A stretch of DNA of 8,241 nucleotides from Candidatus Methanofastidiosia archaeon (GTDB lineage Archaea; Methanobacteriota_B; Thermococci; Methanofastidiosales; NM3), in the NCBI GenBank assembly GCA_020854925.1, contig JAHKLV010000115.1, positions 1-8,241 of the forward strand, given 5' to 3'. The first letter of the stretch is position 1, and every line of letters starts with the position of its first letter. A program made the position numbers and the translations under genes. Positions 1-5,363 of this stretch are shown piece after piece. The notes beneath the pieces are model-generated. The model searched no databases, was not told the origin of the DNA, and saw only the letters and a list, made by a program, of their open reading frames with translations.

Positions 1-323
1 CCTTCCCACGTGAGGGTGACCGAGACGGGCTGGGTGCCGTTGTTGGTGACGGTGAAGACGTCGGCGAAGTAGGTGGTGGCGTCCACGTTCACGCCTGCCG
101 CGGCGACGCGGGCGAAGTCGAGGTAGAGGGCGCCTGCCCCGTTGTAGGCGGCGTAGGCCCCGTTGGGGCCGCTGTGTGGTGCGAGGGCGAGCAGCGCTGC
201 GTCGTCCCCGGCGACGGTGATGACGGCTGAGCGCTCCGCCTCGATCGAGGTGAAGGCGCCGGTGGAAACGGCGATGAGGGCCGCCGCGAGGACGGCCATG
301 ACCGGTATGAGCTTTTTCATCAT
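1..323 (-). CDS. DUF1102-type secreted surface protein, N-terminal part (partial)
   Basis: The first 107 codons of a gene that continues past the left edge. Reading leftward from 323, the protein begins MMKKLIPVMAVLAAALIAVS, a short basic N-terminus followed by a hydrophobic segment, so a signal peptide or membrane anchor is clear. Next come a S-I-E-A-E-R-S stretch (26-32), V-A-G-D (37-40), a PHSGPNGAYA stretch (49-58) and F-T-V-T-N-N-G-T-Q-P-V (90-100). This order matches my memory of the archaeal DUF1102 family, which resembles SipW-dependent TasA/CalY-like surface proteins with a beta-sandwich fold. Function is unknown; an extracellular or cell-envelope role is inferred. The ATG at 323-321 is preferred over the adjacent ATG at 320-318 because AAGGAG lies at 338-333, nine bases upstream. 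This coding stretch is GC-rich: 39 of the first 60 bases are G or C. Confidence 0.8.
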   Translation of the reverse strand, partial: MMKKLIPVMAVLAAALIAVSTGAFTSIEAERSAVITVAGDDAALLALAPHSGPNGAYAAYNGAGALYLDFARVAAAGVNVDATTYFADVFTVTNNGTQPVSVTLTWE

Positions 324-351
324 GTGTGTGTTCTCCTTGTGTTTTTGGTAT

Positions 352-372
352 CGGGCGGCGGGTGCGCGCCCG
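352..372 (-). promoter_or_regulatory. Hairpin in the 5' leader of the DUF1102-type gene
   Basis: A 6-bp perfect stem, CGGGCG (352-357) with CGCCCG (367-372), and a 9-base loop. It is flanked by two copies of TGGTAT (346-351 and 379-384), which read ATACCA in the gene's own sense. It sits between the likely transcription start and the Shine-Dalgarno, so it could affect mRNA stability or translation; that role is inference only. Confidence 0.35.
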
Positions 373-401
373 TGCTTCTGGTATGAGGTAGATGCGTTCC
401 C

Positions 402-409
402 CTTTAAAA
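402..409 (-). promoter_or_regulatory. Possible TATA box for the DUF1102-type gene
   Basis: On the minus strand this reads CTTTTAAAGG-like, an A/T core in an otherwise GC-rich stretch. Transcription would be expected to start about 25 bases further left, near 378-380, giving a leader of roughly 55 bases containing the hairpin at 352-372 and the Shine-Dalgarno at 333-338. It lacks an obvious purine-rich BRE, so it is weaker than the other TATA boxes in the window. Confidence 0.4.
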
Positions 410-426
410 GGAAGACGAACGCGAGG

Positions 427-445
427 TACGGAACGGTGTTCCGTA
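427..445. promoter_or_regulatory. Operator-like inverted repeat TACGGAAC-N3-GTTCCGTA
   Basis: Two perfect 8-base arms, TACGGAAC (427-434) and GTTCCGTA (438-445), separated by GGT. Both flanking genes point away from it and no T-run follows, so a terminator is unlikely. The compact symmetric form fits a dimeric transcription factor site. Which gene it would control is unclear: it is about 100 bases upstream of the DUF1102-type start and about 190 upstream of corA. Confidence 0.45.
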
Positions 446-447
446 AC

Positions 448-465
448 GGGGGTATTGTATCCCCC
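448..465. repeat. G5/C5 inverted repeat beside the operator-like site
   Basis: GGGGG (448-452) is followed by TATTGTAT and CCCCC (461-465). Counting the inner TA pairs with a one-base bulge extends the stem to about 7 bp. It begins two bases after the 427-445 repeat, so the two would form tandem hairpins if transcribed. Confidence 0.3.
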
Positions 466-539
466 CATATCAGGAAAAGGAAATCCCGCCATCAGCAAGG
501 ATACAGCAACAGCTCCGCCTCTTGCAAGATACGAAAGAT

Positions 540-582
540 GCATTTCACGACCGAGGGAAGAAATGCGAAATGCAAAGCATTT
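540..582. promoter_or_regulatory. Cluster of four AAATGC/GCATTT hexamers at the corA promoter
   Basis: GCATTT occurs at 540-545, AAATGC at 561-566 and again at 568-573, and GCATTT at 577-582. The last two form an inverted repeat with an AAA spacer, and GCATTTC (540-546) pairs perfectly with GAAATGC (567-573). The final copy runs into the TATA box, covering the BRE position. A regulator bound there would be placed to control corA; this is inference from repeat placement. Confidence 0.4.
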
Positions 583-588
583 ATAAAG
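581..588 (+). promoter_or_regulatory. TATA box of corA
   Basis: TTATAAAG preceded by purine-rich AAATGCAAAGCA, a plausible BRE plus TATA box. A start of transcription near 608-612 leaves a leader of about 20-25 bases carrying the GGAGGTGA ribosome-binding site at 620-627. Confidence 0.7.
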
Positions 589-631
589 AAGGGTAGGATA
601 TCCGTATCACGCGCAGGCGGGAGGTGAAAGG

Positions 632-1564
632 ATGATTCGTATTTTCAAGACCGTTAACGACAAACTGGAAGAAGCAGACTCCATTACAAAGGGTAGCTGG
701 ATAGATCTTGTATCACCGACAGAAGACGAGATTATAACCATGAGCGAGGCGTACGGCATTCCCGTCGAATTCATCAAAGACCCGCTTGACCTTAACGAGC
801 GCCCCCGTACCGAATCCGAGGGTACGACGACGCTCATCGTCCTGAGAACACCCCAATTCAGCGAGGAGGAGGAGCATGTCCAGTTTGTCACCATGCCGCT
901 TGGCATCATCATCACCGAACCCGTCATCATCACCGTCAGCCTCAGGCACAACGACATCGTCGACAAATTCATCAGCGGCAGGGTGAAAAACGTCCACACG
1001 GCGAAAAAGAGCCGATTTGTCCTGCAGTTCTTCTACAACACGTCACTTACCTACCTTGACTACCTCAAGCGCATCAATGCACGGACCAACTCAGTCGAGA
1101 ACGAGCTGCACCAGTCCATGAAAAACGAGGAGCTCATCAAGCTGCTTGACATAGAAAAGAGCCTTGTCTACTTCGCCACGTCCCTCAAGGGAAACGAAAT
1201 CATGATGGAACGCCTCCAGAGGACCATATTCATGCATCTGTACCCAGAAGACGAGGACCTTTTCGAGGACGTCATCATCGAGAACAGGCAGGCAATCGAG
1301 ATGGCAAACGTCTATACGAACATCCTGAGCGGGACCATGGACGCCTTTGCTTCTGTCATCTCCAACAACCTCAACATGGTGATGAAGGTCCTGACATCGG
1401 TCACCATCGTCCTCATGCTCCCGACGCTTATCGCCAGCATCTATGGCATGAACGTAGACCTGCCGCTGCAAAATTCGGCATTCTCGTTTGGGTATATCAT
1501 GATACTCTCCGTCATTACGACGCTGGTGGGTGTCATGTTCTTCTTCAGAAAGAACTGGTTTTGA
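632..1564 (+). CDS. corA: CorA-family divalent cation (Mg2+/Co2+) transporter
   Basis: A 310-residue member of the CorA family, which forms pentameric channels moving Mg2+ and related divalent ions across the cytoplasmic membrane. The N-terminal cytosolic domain contains N-E-R-P-R (55-59) and L-I-V-L-R-T-P (68-74), a conserved stretch of the family. A long mainly helical region follows, including the acidic patch P-E-D-E-D (205-209). S-N-N-L-N-M-V-M-K-V-L-T (244-255) leads into membrane segment 1 (about 251-270). The signature Y-G-M-N is at 271-274, followed by a short loop and membrane segment 2 (about 286-305) ending in R-K-N-W-F. The length is usual for the shorter CorA forms. The ATG at 632 is supported by a perfect GGAGGTGA at 620-627 with four bases between. 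It appears to be a single-gene unit with its own promoter. The metal specificity cannot be read from sequence. Confidence 0.93.
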   Translation: MIRIFKTVNDKLEEADSITKGSWIDLVSPTEDEIITMSEAYGIPVEFIKDPLDLNERPRTESEGTTTLIVLRTPQFSEEEEHVQFVTMPLGIIITEPVIITVSLRHNDIVDKFISGRVKNVHTAKKSRFVLQFFYNTSLTYLDYLKRINARTNSVENELHQSMKNEELIKLLDIEKSLVYFATSLKGNEIMMERLQRTIFMHLYPEDEDLFEDVIIENRQAIEMANVYTNILSGTMDAFASVISNNLNMVMKVLTSVTIVLMLPTLIASIYGMNVDLPLQNSAFSFGYIMILSVITTLVGVMFFFRKNWF

Positions 1565-1579
1565 GCGTGGTGCGGCCCT

Positions 1580-1605
1580 GTTGGCATTCCTTGGCAAACG
1601 CCAAC
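1580..1605. repeat. Inverted repeat between corA and asnS
   Basis: GTTGGC (1580-1585) pairs with GCCAAC (1600-1605). A second TTGGC at 1591-1595 can instead pair with GCCAA at 1600-1604, with an AAAC loop, giving two exclusive hairpins built from the direct repeat TTGGCA. No T-run follows, so calling it the corA terminator is only a guess. Confidence 0.3.
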
Positions 1606-1633
1606 GGCGCCGCGACGTACCCCTGCCTATATA

Positions 1634-1641
1634 TTTATAAA
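1634..1641 (+). promoter_or_regulatory. TATA box of asnS
   Basis: TTTATAAA in the context CCTATATATTTATAAAG. Transcription should start around 1663-1666. That places the ATG at 1644 outside the transcript and bears directly on the asnS start codon. Confidence 0.7.
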
Positions 1642-1680
1642 GTATGGGGGTGTGGACTCTTCATACATATGGGGTGACCA

Positions 1681-1686
1681 GGGGGT
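1681..1686 (+). promoter_or_regulatory. Ribosome-binding site supporting the TTG start of asnS
   Basis: GGGGGT lies eight bases before the TTG at 1695. It can pair with the CCUCC of archaeal 16S rRNA if one G-U pair is allowed. The nearby GGGGTGA (1671-1677) overlaps the alternative GTG at 1674 and is too far from the TTG. Confidence 0.4.
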
Positions 1687-1694
1687 CGATTGCT

Positions 1695-2975
1695 TTGAAG
1701 GCGTATTACATCAAGGATTTGGCTGAGAAAATAGGACAGGACGTCGAGATTTACGGATGGGTATACCGAAAGCGGAGGCATGGAAAGCTTATCTTTGTCG
1801 TGGTGCGGGACTCGAGCGGAATCGTGCAAATATCCATACGCAAGGGCTCTGTGCCAGAAGAAAGCTTCGAGGCCGCAAAGGCGGCTGACATCGAGTCTTC
1901 CATCCGGGTCCTTGGTGTGGTAAAGGAGGACGAACGTGCCACAGGGGGCGTTGAGGTGGCATGCACCATGCTCGAGGTCGTAGCGCCTTCCCCAGACTTT
2001 CCCATCCAGGAGGATACCGGCCCCGAGGCGCTCCTCGACATACGCCATCTTACCCTGCGCTCCACCGAGTCGCAAAAGATCATGAAGATGAAGATGGGCC
2101 TTGTGAAAGCGGCACGGGAGTTCTTCGACGGCGAGGGATTCTACGAGGTATTTCCACCCATCCTCATGGGTGTGGCAGGGGAGGGAGGGGGGACCCTCTT
2201 TTCCCTTGACTACTTTGGCCAGACCGCATACCTCTCCCAGACGGCGCAGCTGCATCTTGAGGCCGCCATCTTCTCATTGGAAAACGTCTATTCGCTCACC
2301 CCGTCCTTCCGGGCGGAAAAGTCACGCACGCGCAGGCACCTCACCGAGTTCAGCCACTTCGAGGCGGAGATGGCGTGGTGCGACCAAAAGGAAAACGAGG
2401 GCATCCAAGAACGGCTCGTCACCCACATCTGTAACGCCCTTGGCGAGCGCTACGCCGGCGACTTGGAATGCTTCGACCAGGACCCCGCCTACTTCCGGGA
2501 CATGGAACCGACCTTTGAACGGATCCTCTACGACGAGGCGGTCTCCCTCATACAGGAAACGAGGCCGGACTTCTGCTTTGGCGCAGACCTCGGCTTCGAG
2601 GAGGAAAAAGTGCTTACCGAGCATTTCGAGTATCCGTTCTTCGTGCAGCGATTCCCGATGAGCATCAAGGCGTTCTACATGAAGCAGGAGGGGGACCGCG
2701 CCGTGTGCGCAGATCTAGAGGCGCCCGGCGGCTATGGGGAGATCATCGGCGGCAGCCAGCGCGAAGACGACCTCGAAAGCCTCATGGCTCGCATCGCCGC
2801 GGAGGGTGAGGACCTGGAAAAATACGAATGGTACCTCGACCTGCGCAGGTATGGCAGCGTGCCGCATTCAGGATTCGGCATGGGTACCGAGCGCCTCCTG
2901 AGATGGATCCTCAAGCTGGACCACATACGCAGTGCGTGCCTCTTCCCGCGGACGCCAGCCAGGGTCTATCCTTGA
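1695..2975 (+). CDS. asnS: Asparaginyl-tRNA synthetase, archaeal type
   Basis: Charges tRNA-Asn with asparagine in the cytosol, using ATP. The chosen TTG gives 426 residues. It has an N-terminal OB-fold anticodon-binding domain (about 16-95, with G-W-V-Y at 21-24), then a class II catalytic core. Motif 2 is F-R-A-E-K-S-R-T-R-R-H-L-T-E-F (205-219), G-E-I-I-G-G-S-Q-R-E-D is at 348-358, and motif 3 G-F-G-M-G-T-E-R-L is at 393-401, close to a C-terminus reading F-P-R-T-P-A-R-V-Y-P. The GEIIGGSQRE block and Y-L-S-Q-T-A-Q-L are as in thermococcal AsnRS; AspRS proteins differ there. The frame is open back to an ATG at 1644, but that codon lies only two bases beyond the TATA box; GTG at 1674 is another candidate. 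Homologues place GWVY about 24 residues from their start, which fits the TTG. The last 10 bases overlap the convergent UPF0179 gene. An AsnRS allows direct tRNA-Asn charging without the amidotransferase route. Confidence 0.9.
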   Translation: MKAYYIKDLAEKIGQDVEIYGWVYRKRRHGKLIFVVVRDSSGIVQISIRKGSVPEESFEAAKAADIESSIRVLGVVKEDERATGGVEVACTMLEVVAPSPDFPIQEDTGPEALLDIRHLTLRSTESQKIMKMKMGLVKAAREFFDGEGFYEVFPPILMGVAGEGGGTLFSLDYFGQTAYLSQTAQLHLEAAIFSLENVYSLTPSFRAEKSRTRRHLTEFSHFEAEMAWCDQKENEGIQERLVTHICNALGERYAGDLECFDQDPAYFRDMEPTFERILYDEAVSLIQETRPDFCFGADLGFEEEKVLTEHFEYPFFVQRFPMSIKAFYMKQEGDRAVCADLEAPGGYGEIIGGSQREDDLESLMARIAAEGEDLEKYEWYLDLRRYGSVPHSGFGMGTERLLRWILKLDHIRSACLFPRTPARVYP

Positions 2976-3397
2976 AGGCGGCGTACCTCAACGATGCGCT
3001 TTGAGGGTGAGAGGGGGCAGTCGACAGGCCCCTTTACGGCAAGAATGACCGCCTTTTCACCCTCCGAAAGCCCAACGGCCACGCACTCGTCGTAATGCTG
3101 GCAAAAGGCGCGGTCACACGGCGGGTGGTACTCCACCGTCATGCCGGCAATGGCACGGCGGGACGAGAGGGCGAAGGTGAGTTTCGGTTCCGCAATCTCC
3201 ACCAGCACCAGGTACCCATCCTCACGCGGACAGAAGTGCTTCGTTTTCTTGACGGCCGTAATCTCGTATACGCGGCCCTTTTCCAACGATGAGAGGCAGG
3301 TGAACCGAAGCTTGCACGTGGCACATACCTCGTCAGGACCCTCGAAGACGAACTTCATACCTTCGCGAGCCATGCTCTCGCTGATGAGCGTCAGCAT
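2966..3397 (-). CDS. UPF0179 family protein with eight cysteines
   Basis: A 143-residue archaeal UPF0179 protein of unknown function. It starts M-L-T-L-I-S-E-S-M-A-R-E-G and has eight cysteines at 25, 28, 34, 56, 94, 99, 105 and 127. They fall into two similar sets, C-x2-C-x5-C-x21-C and C-x4-C-x5-C-x21-C, each ending in a C-P pair, which suggests an internal duplication and two bound metals (zinc or an iron-sulphur cluster). It has no signal peptide or membrane segment, so it is likely cytosolic. The frame also offers GTG at 3403, but ATG at 3397 is preferred because GGGGTG (3408-3403) lies five bases before it and the N-terminus then matches family members as I recall them. The start overlaps the end of egsA by seven bases, implying co-transcription and probable translational coupling. 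The 3' end overlaps asnS. Confidence 0.85.
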   Translation of the reverse strand: MLTLISESMAREGMKFVFEGPDEVCATCKLRFTCLSSLEKGRVYEITAVKKTKHFCPREDGYLVLVEIAEPKLTFALSSRRAIAGMTVEYHPPCDRAFCQHYDECVAVGLSEGEKAVILAVKGPVDCPLSPSKRIVEVRRLQG

Positions 3398-4428
3398 GGG
3401 CACACCCCGGTCTTCTTGGCAAGAATGCGCGCTGCATCCTCGGTGAGCCCCTGGTCCCCGAGAATGGTAAAGCGGTCGCGGATGGTATGCGCAATGGTAA
3501 GCGCCTCCACGATGTAATGTTCCTCCATGTCAAGCTCCTCTGCCGTCGTCGGGGCGCGGACCACACGCAGTGCCCGCCGTATGGCATTCCAGGACCCGCC
3601 GTGGAGATACATCATCATGATGGTGCCGACGCCGCACTGCTCGCCGTGCATGGCGGGACGGGGTGCAAGGGTGTCAAGCGCATGTGAAAACAGATGTTCA
3701 GCGCCCGATGCGGGACGCGACGACCCGGCGATGCTCATGGCGATGCCGGAAGAAATGAGGCCCTTGAGGACCTTGCGAACGCTCTCCTCGTCGCCCTTCT
3801 TGATGATGGAAGCGTTTTTTATCATGAGTTTTGCCGAAAGGAGCGAAAGCTGCGCTGCGTACTCGGAAAAATACTCTCCTTTGAGGCGGTGGGCAAGCTC
3901 CCAGTCCCGTACCGCAGAGTAGTTGGAAATGAGGTCAGCGTATCCTGCCGCAAGGAAACGGTACGGCGCCCCGGCAATAATCCTCGTATCGGCGATGATG
4001 GCAACAGGTGGAAGCGCCTTGATGGATGTTTTCTGGTCCTTTTGAGCAATGGAGGCCCGCGATGAGGCAAGGCCGTCGTGGGAGGCGGCCGTGGGAATCG
4101 ACACGAAAGGGATGTGGCGGAGGCGGGAAGAGAGCTTGGCGATGTCGATGACCGTTCCCCCCCCGACGCCGACGACAAGGTCCGTGCCCGCCGGCAGCTC
4201 GGCGCTCACCCGCTCCACCTCGTCCGACGTGGCGGGACCGGTGTAGATGACAGGACATCCCAGTTCGGCCTCGATGGTACTCGCCGCGATGTCATACGTT
4301 ATCGTATCACAGAGAATGACGGGGGTATGGTACCCCAGCTCGGAGATGATGGTTGGCACCTCTGGCAGAATGCCGCTGCCAAGGGCTATTTTTCGCGGCA
4401 TCTCCATAGTGTGCATGTTCATGTCCAT
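3391..4428 (-). CDS. egsA: sn-Glycerol-1-phosphate dehydrogenase
   Basis: Reduces dihydroxyacetone phosphate to sn-glycerol-1-phosphate with NAD(P)H, the step that sets the stereochemistry of archaeal membrane lipids. The 345-residue protein has the expected order: the nucleotide-binding G-V-G-G-G-T-V-I-D-I-A-K (87-98), S-I-P-T-A-A-S-H-D-G-L-A-S-S (110-123), then D-L-I-S-N-Y (165-170) with the likely zinc-ligand Asp165. R-P-A-S-G-A-E-H-L-F-S-H-A-L-D (238-252) carries likely ligand His245, and H-G-E-Q-C-G (261-266) likely ligand His261. The Cys I expect two residues before Asp165 in many homologues (GCGD/GCAD) is Tyr here (G-Y-A-D). The first ATG (4428) is used, but in-frame ATGs at 4422, 4416, 4407 and 4401 mean the exact start is uncertain. 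It has a short leader at most. It overlaps UPF0179 downstream and is divergent from DUF63. Confidence 0.95.
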   Translation of the reverse strand: MDMNMHTMEMPRKIALGSGILPEVPTIISELGYHTPVILCDTITYDIAASTIEAELGCPVIYTGPATSDEVERVSAELPAGTDLVVGVGGGTVIDIAKLSSRLRHIPFVSIPTAASHDGLASSRASIAQKDQKTSIKALPPVAIIADTRIIAGAPYRFLAAGYADLISNYSAVRDWELAHRLKGEYFSEYAAQLSLLSAKLMIKNASIIKKGDEESVRKVLKGLISSGIAMSIAGSSRPASGAEHLFSHALDTLAPRPAMHGEQCGVGTIMMMYLHGGSWNAIRRALRVVRAPTTAEELDMEEHYIVEALTIAHTIRDRFTILGDQGLTEDAARILAKKTGVCPC

Positions 4429-4462
4429 ACGTACCAGTAGGAGGTCGTGGGTTTAATAAGTT

Positions 4463-4470
4463 TTTTATAA
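4463..4470 (-). promoter_or_regulatory. TATA box of egsA
   Basis: On the minus strand this reads TTATAAAA. Transcription would start near 4441, leaving about 13 bases before the ATG at 4428. A second A/T block (CTTATTAAA at 4460-4452) would instead give a start close to the ATG and a nearly leaderless mRNA. No clear Shine-Dalgarno precedes 4428. Confidence 0.6.
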
Positions 4471-4474
4471 GGGT

Positions 4475-4488
4475 ATCGGGCGCCCGAT
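4475..4488. promoter_or_regulatory. Perfect 14-bp palindrome between divergent promoters
   Basis: ATCGGGCGCCCGAT is its own reverse complement. It is centred about 15 bases from the egsA TATA centre and about 20 from the DUF63 TATA centre, reaching the upstream BRE region of both. This is a suitable place for one dimeric regulator to affect both genes. Confidence 0.5.
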
Positions 4489-4490
4489 GC

Positions 4491-4502
4491 ATAAACGTTT
4501 AT
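4491..4502. promoter_or_regulatory. Perfect 12-bp palindrome overlapping the DUF63 TATA box
   Basis: ATAAACGTTTAT is its own reverse complement and overlaps the first bases of the TATA box at 4498-4505. It may be a second operator, or a by-product of an A/T-rich promoter. Confidence 0.35.
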
Positions 4503-4505
4503 AAA
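4498..4505 (+). promoter_or_regulatory. TATA box of the DUF63 operon
   Basis: TTTATAAA centred about 25 bases before the ATG at 4527. This spacing predicts that transcription begins at or beside the start codon, so the mRNA is probably leaderless. Confidence 0.7.
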
Positions 4506-4526
4506 TATGTCCGCCACGGGAATACC

Positions 4527-5357
4527 ATGGCCGGCATCGTCGACAGGATAGCGGATTTTATTGCAACCTATTACCTGGACCCCATTCGGAACCACACCGG
4601 GTACAACATCGTCAACACGGTGACGTACGCCCTCGTCCTCGTCGTGTGCGTCTACTACCTGCTCAGGCTCCTTGAGCGCCTGAACTTCACCATTGACCGG
4701 ACCTTCATACGTGCGTTTCTGCCTTTCATGGTCTTTGGCGGCACGTCCCGCGCGCTCGTAGACGCTAAGGTTTACCCCGACACGGCCCTGCTCATCACCC
4801 CGGGAATATATGTGACCATTGCCGCCATCTCCTTTGCCGCGCTTCTCGCGTCCAAGGCCCTCGAGCGCAAGAGGGGCGTGCCCTACGACAGGACCCTTGT
4901 TGCCACAGGGTGTGTCGCCGCCGGCATCAACATCCTCCTCGTCCTCTCTTCCATCGTACGTCCCGGTGCGGCCGCGTACATATTCGGATGCTTTGCCCTC
5001 TTCTACGTGCCGGTCGTGCTGCTGTCCCGCCGCTACCCCTCCTCGTTCCTGGGGGGAAACGCCTATATCATCGGTGCACACCTCTTCGACGCCTCGACAA
5101 CCTTTACCGGCATACAGTTCTACGGCTATGTGGAACAGCACGTCCTCACCGGCACATTCATCGATCTCGCGGGGCCGTGGATCATGTTTCCCCTCAAGCT
5201 CGTTTTCATTACAGTAAGTTTATATCTCCTCGAATGGATAATACCTGAAAGCGACACCGAGTCGCTTAACATCAAAAACATCCTCAAACTGGTCATCGTC
5301 GTACTCGGCTTGGGGCCGGGAATACGGAACATGTCCACGATACTCATGGGAGCCTAA
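4527..5357 (+). CDS. DUF63 family multi-pass membrane protein
   Basis: A 276-residue integral membrane protein of the archaeal DUF63 family; function unknown. Family hallmarks visible are T-G-Y-N-I-V-N-T (24-31), F-G-G-T-S-R-A-L-V-D-A (70-80), G-A-H-L-F-D-A-S-T-T-F (183-193), Y-V-E-Q-H-V-L (201-207) and a C-terminal V-L-G-L-G-P-G-I-R-N (259-268). About seven or eight hydrophobic segments are apparent, near 27-47, 60-79, 87-108, 122-143, 147-166, 175-195, 213-239 and 252-273. Polar residues in or near the membrane (His185, Asp188, Glu203, His205) could be catalytic or ion-binding; that is inference. There is no Shine-Dalgarno at the start, and the TATA position indicates a leaderless message. 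It is followed after six bases by a gene for a secreted TPR protein, so the two probably form an operon. It is divergent from egsA. Confidence 0.85.
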   Translation: MAGIVDRIADFIATYYLDPIRNHTGYNIVNTVTYALVLVVCVYYLLRLLERLNFTIDRTFIRAFLPFMVFGGTSRALVDAKVYPDTALLITPGIYVTIAAISFAALLASKALERKRGVPYDRTLVATGCVAAGINILLVLSSIVRPGAAAYIFGCFALFYVPVVLLSRRYPSSFLGGNAYIIGAHLFDASTTFTGIQFYGYVEQHVLTGTFIDLAGPWIMFPLKLVFITVSLYLLEWIIPESDTESLNIKNILKLVIVVLGLGPGIRNMSTILMGA

Positions 5358-5363
5358 CGGGAT

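Larger units (their letters stand above)
324..631. other. Divergent intergenic region with repeats and no gene
   Basis: These 308 bases separate the two divergent starts at 323 and 632. I see no conserved coding sequence and no tRNA. The region holds, in order, the leader hairpin (352-372), a possible leftward TATA (402-409), a perfect 8-bp inverted repeat (427-445), a G5/C5 inverted repeat (448-465), a cluster of AAATGC/GCATTT hexamers (540-582) and the corA TATA box (581-588). Composition changes sharply: the surface-gene side is GC-rich, while only 24 of the 60 bases at 541-600 are G or C, as expected for a promoter. Confidence 0.75.

Noticed and set aside
427..466. Tandem hairpins as a transcription terminator
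   Set aside because: Both neighbouring genes read away from this site and no T-run follows either stem.
163..627. A 154-codon rightward open frame across the left intergenic region
   Set aside because: It is antisense to the DUF1102-type gene, runs through repeats and two promoters, and its protein has no recognisable domain. GC-rich antisense sequence readily stays open.
1635..2255. A 206-codon leftward open frame opposite asnS
   Set aside because: It lies within the N-terminal half of a well-conserved AsnRS on the other strand and shows no domain of its own.
1695..2975. Aspartyl- rather than asparaginyl-tRNA synthetase
   Set aside because: G-E-I-I-G-G-S-Q-R-E, Y-L-S-Q-T-A-Q-L and the F-P-R-T-P-A-R ending match archaeal AsnRS; AspRS usually has a G-R-E-I-S-S-G type motif and F-P-R-D-P near the end.
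4419..5141. A 240-codon leftward open frame opposite DUF63
   Set aside because: The opposite strand encodes a clear DUF63 membrane protein with conserved motifs. The antisense product is low-complexity, rich in Gly, Asp and Glu, and would run into the egsA promoter.
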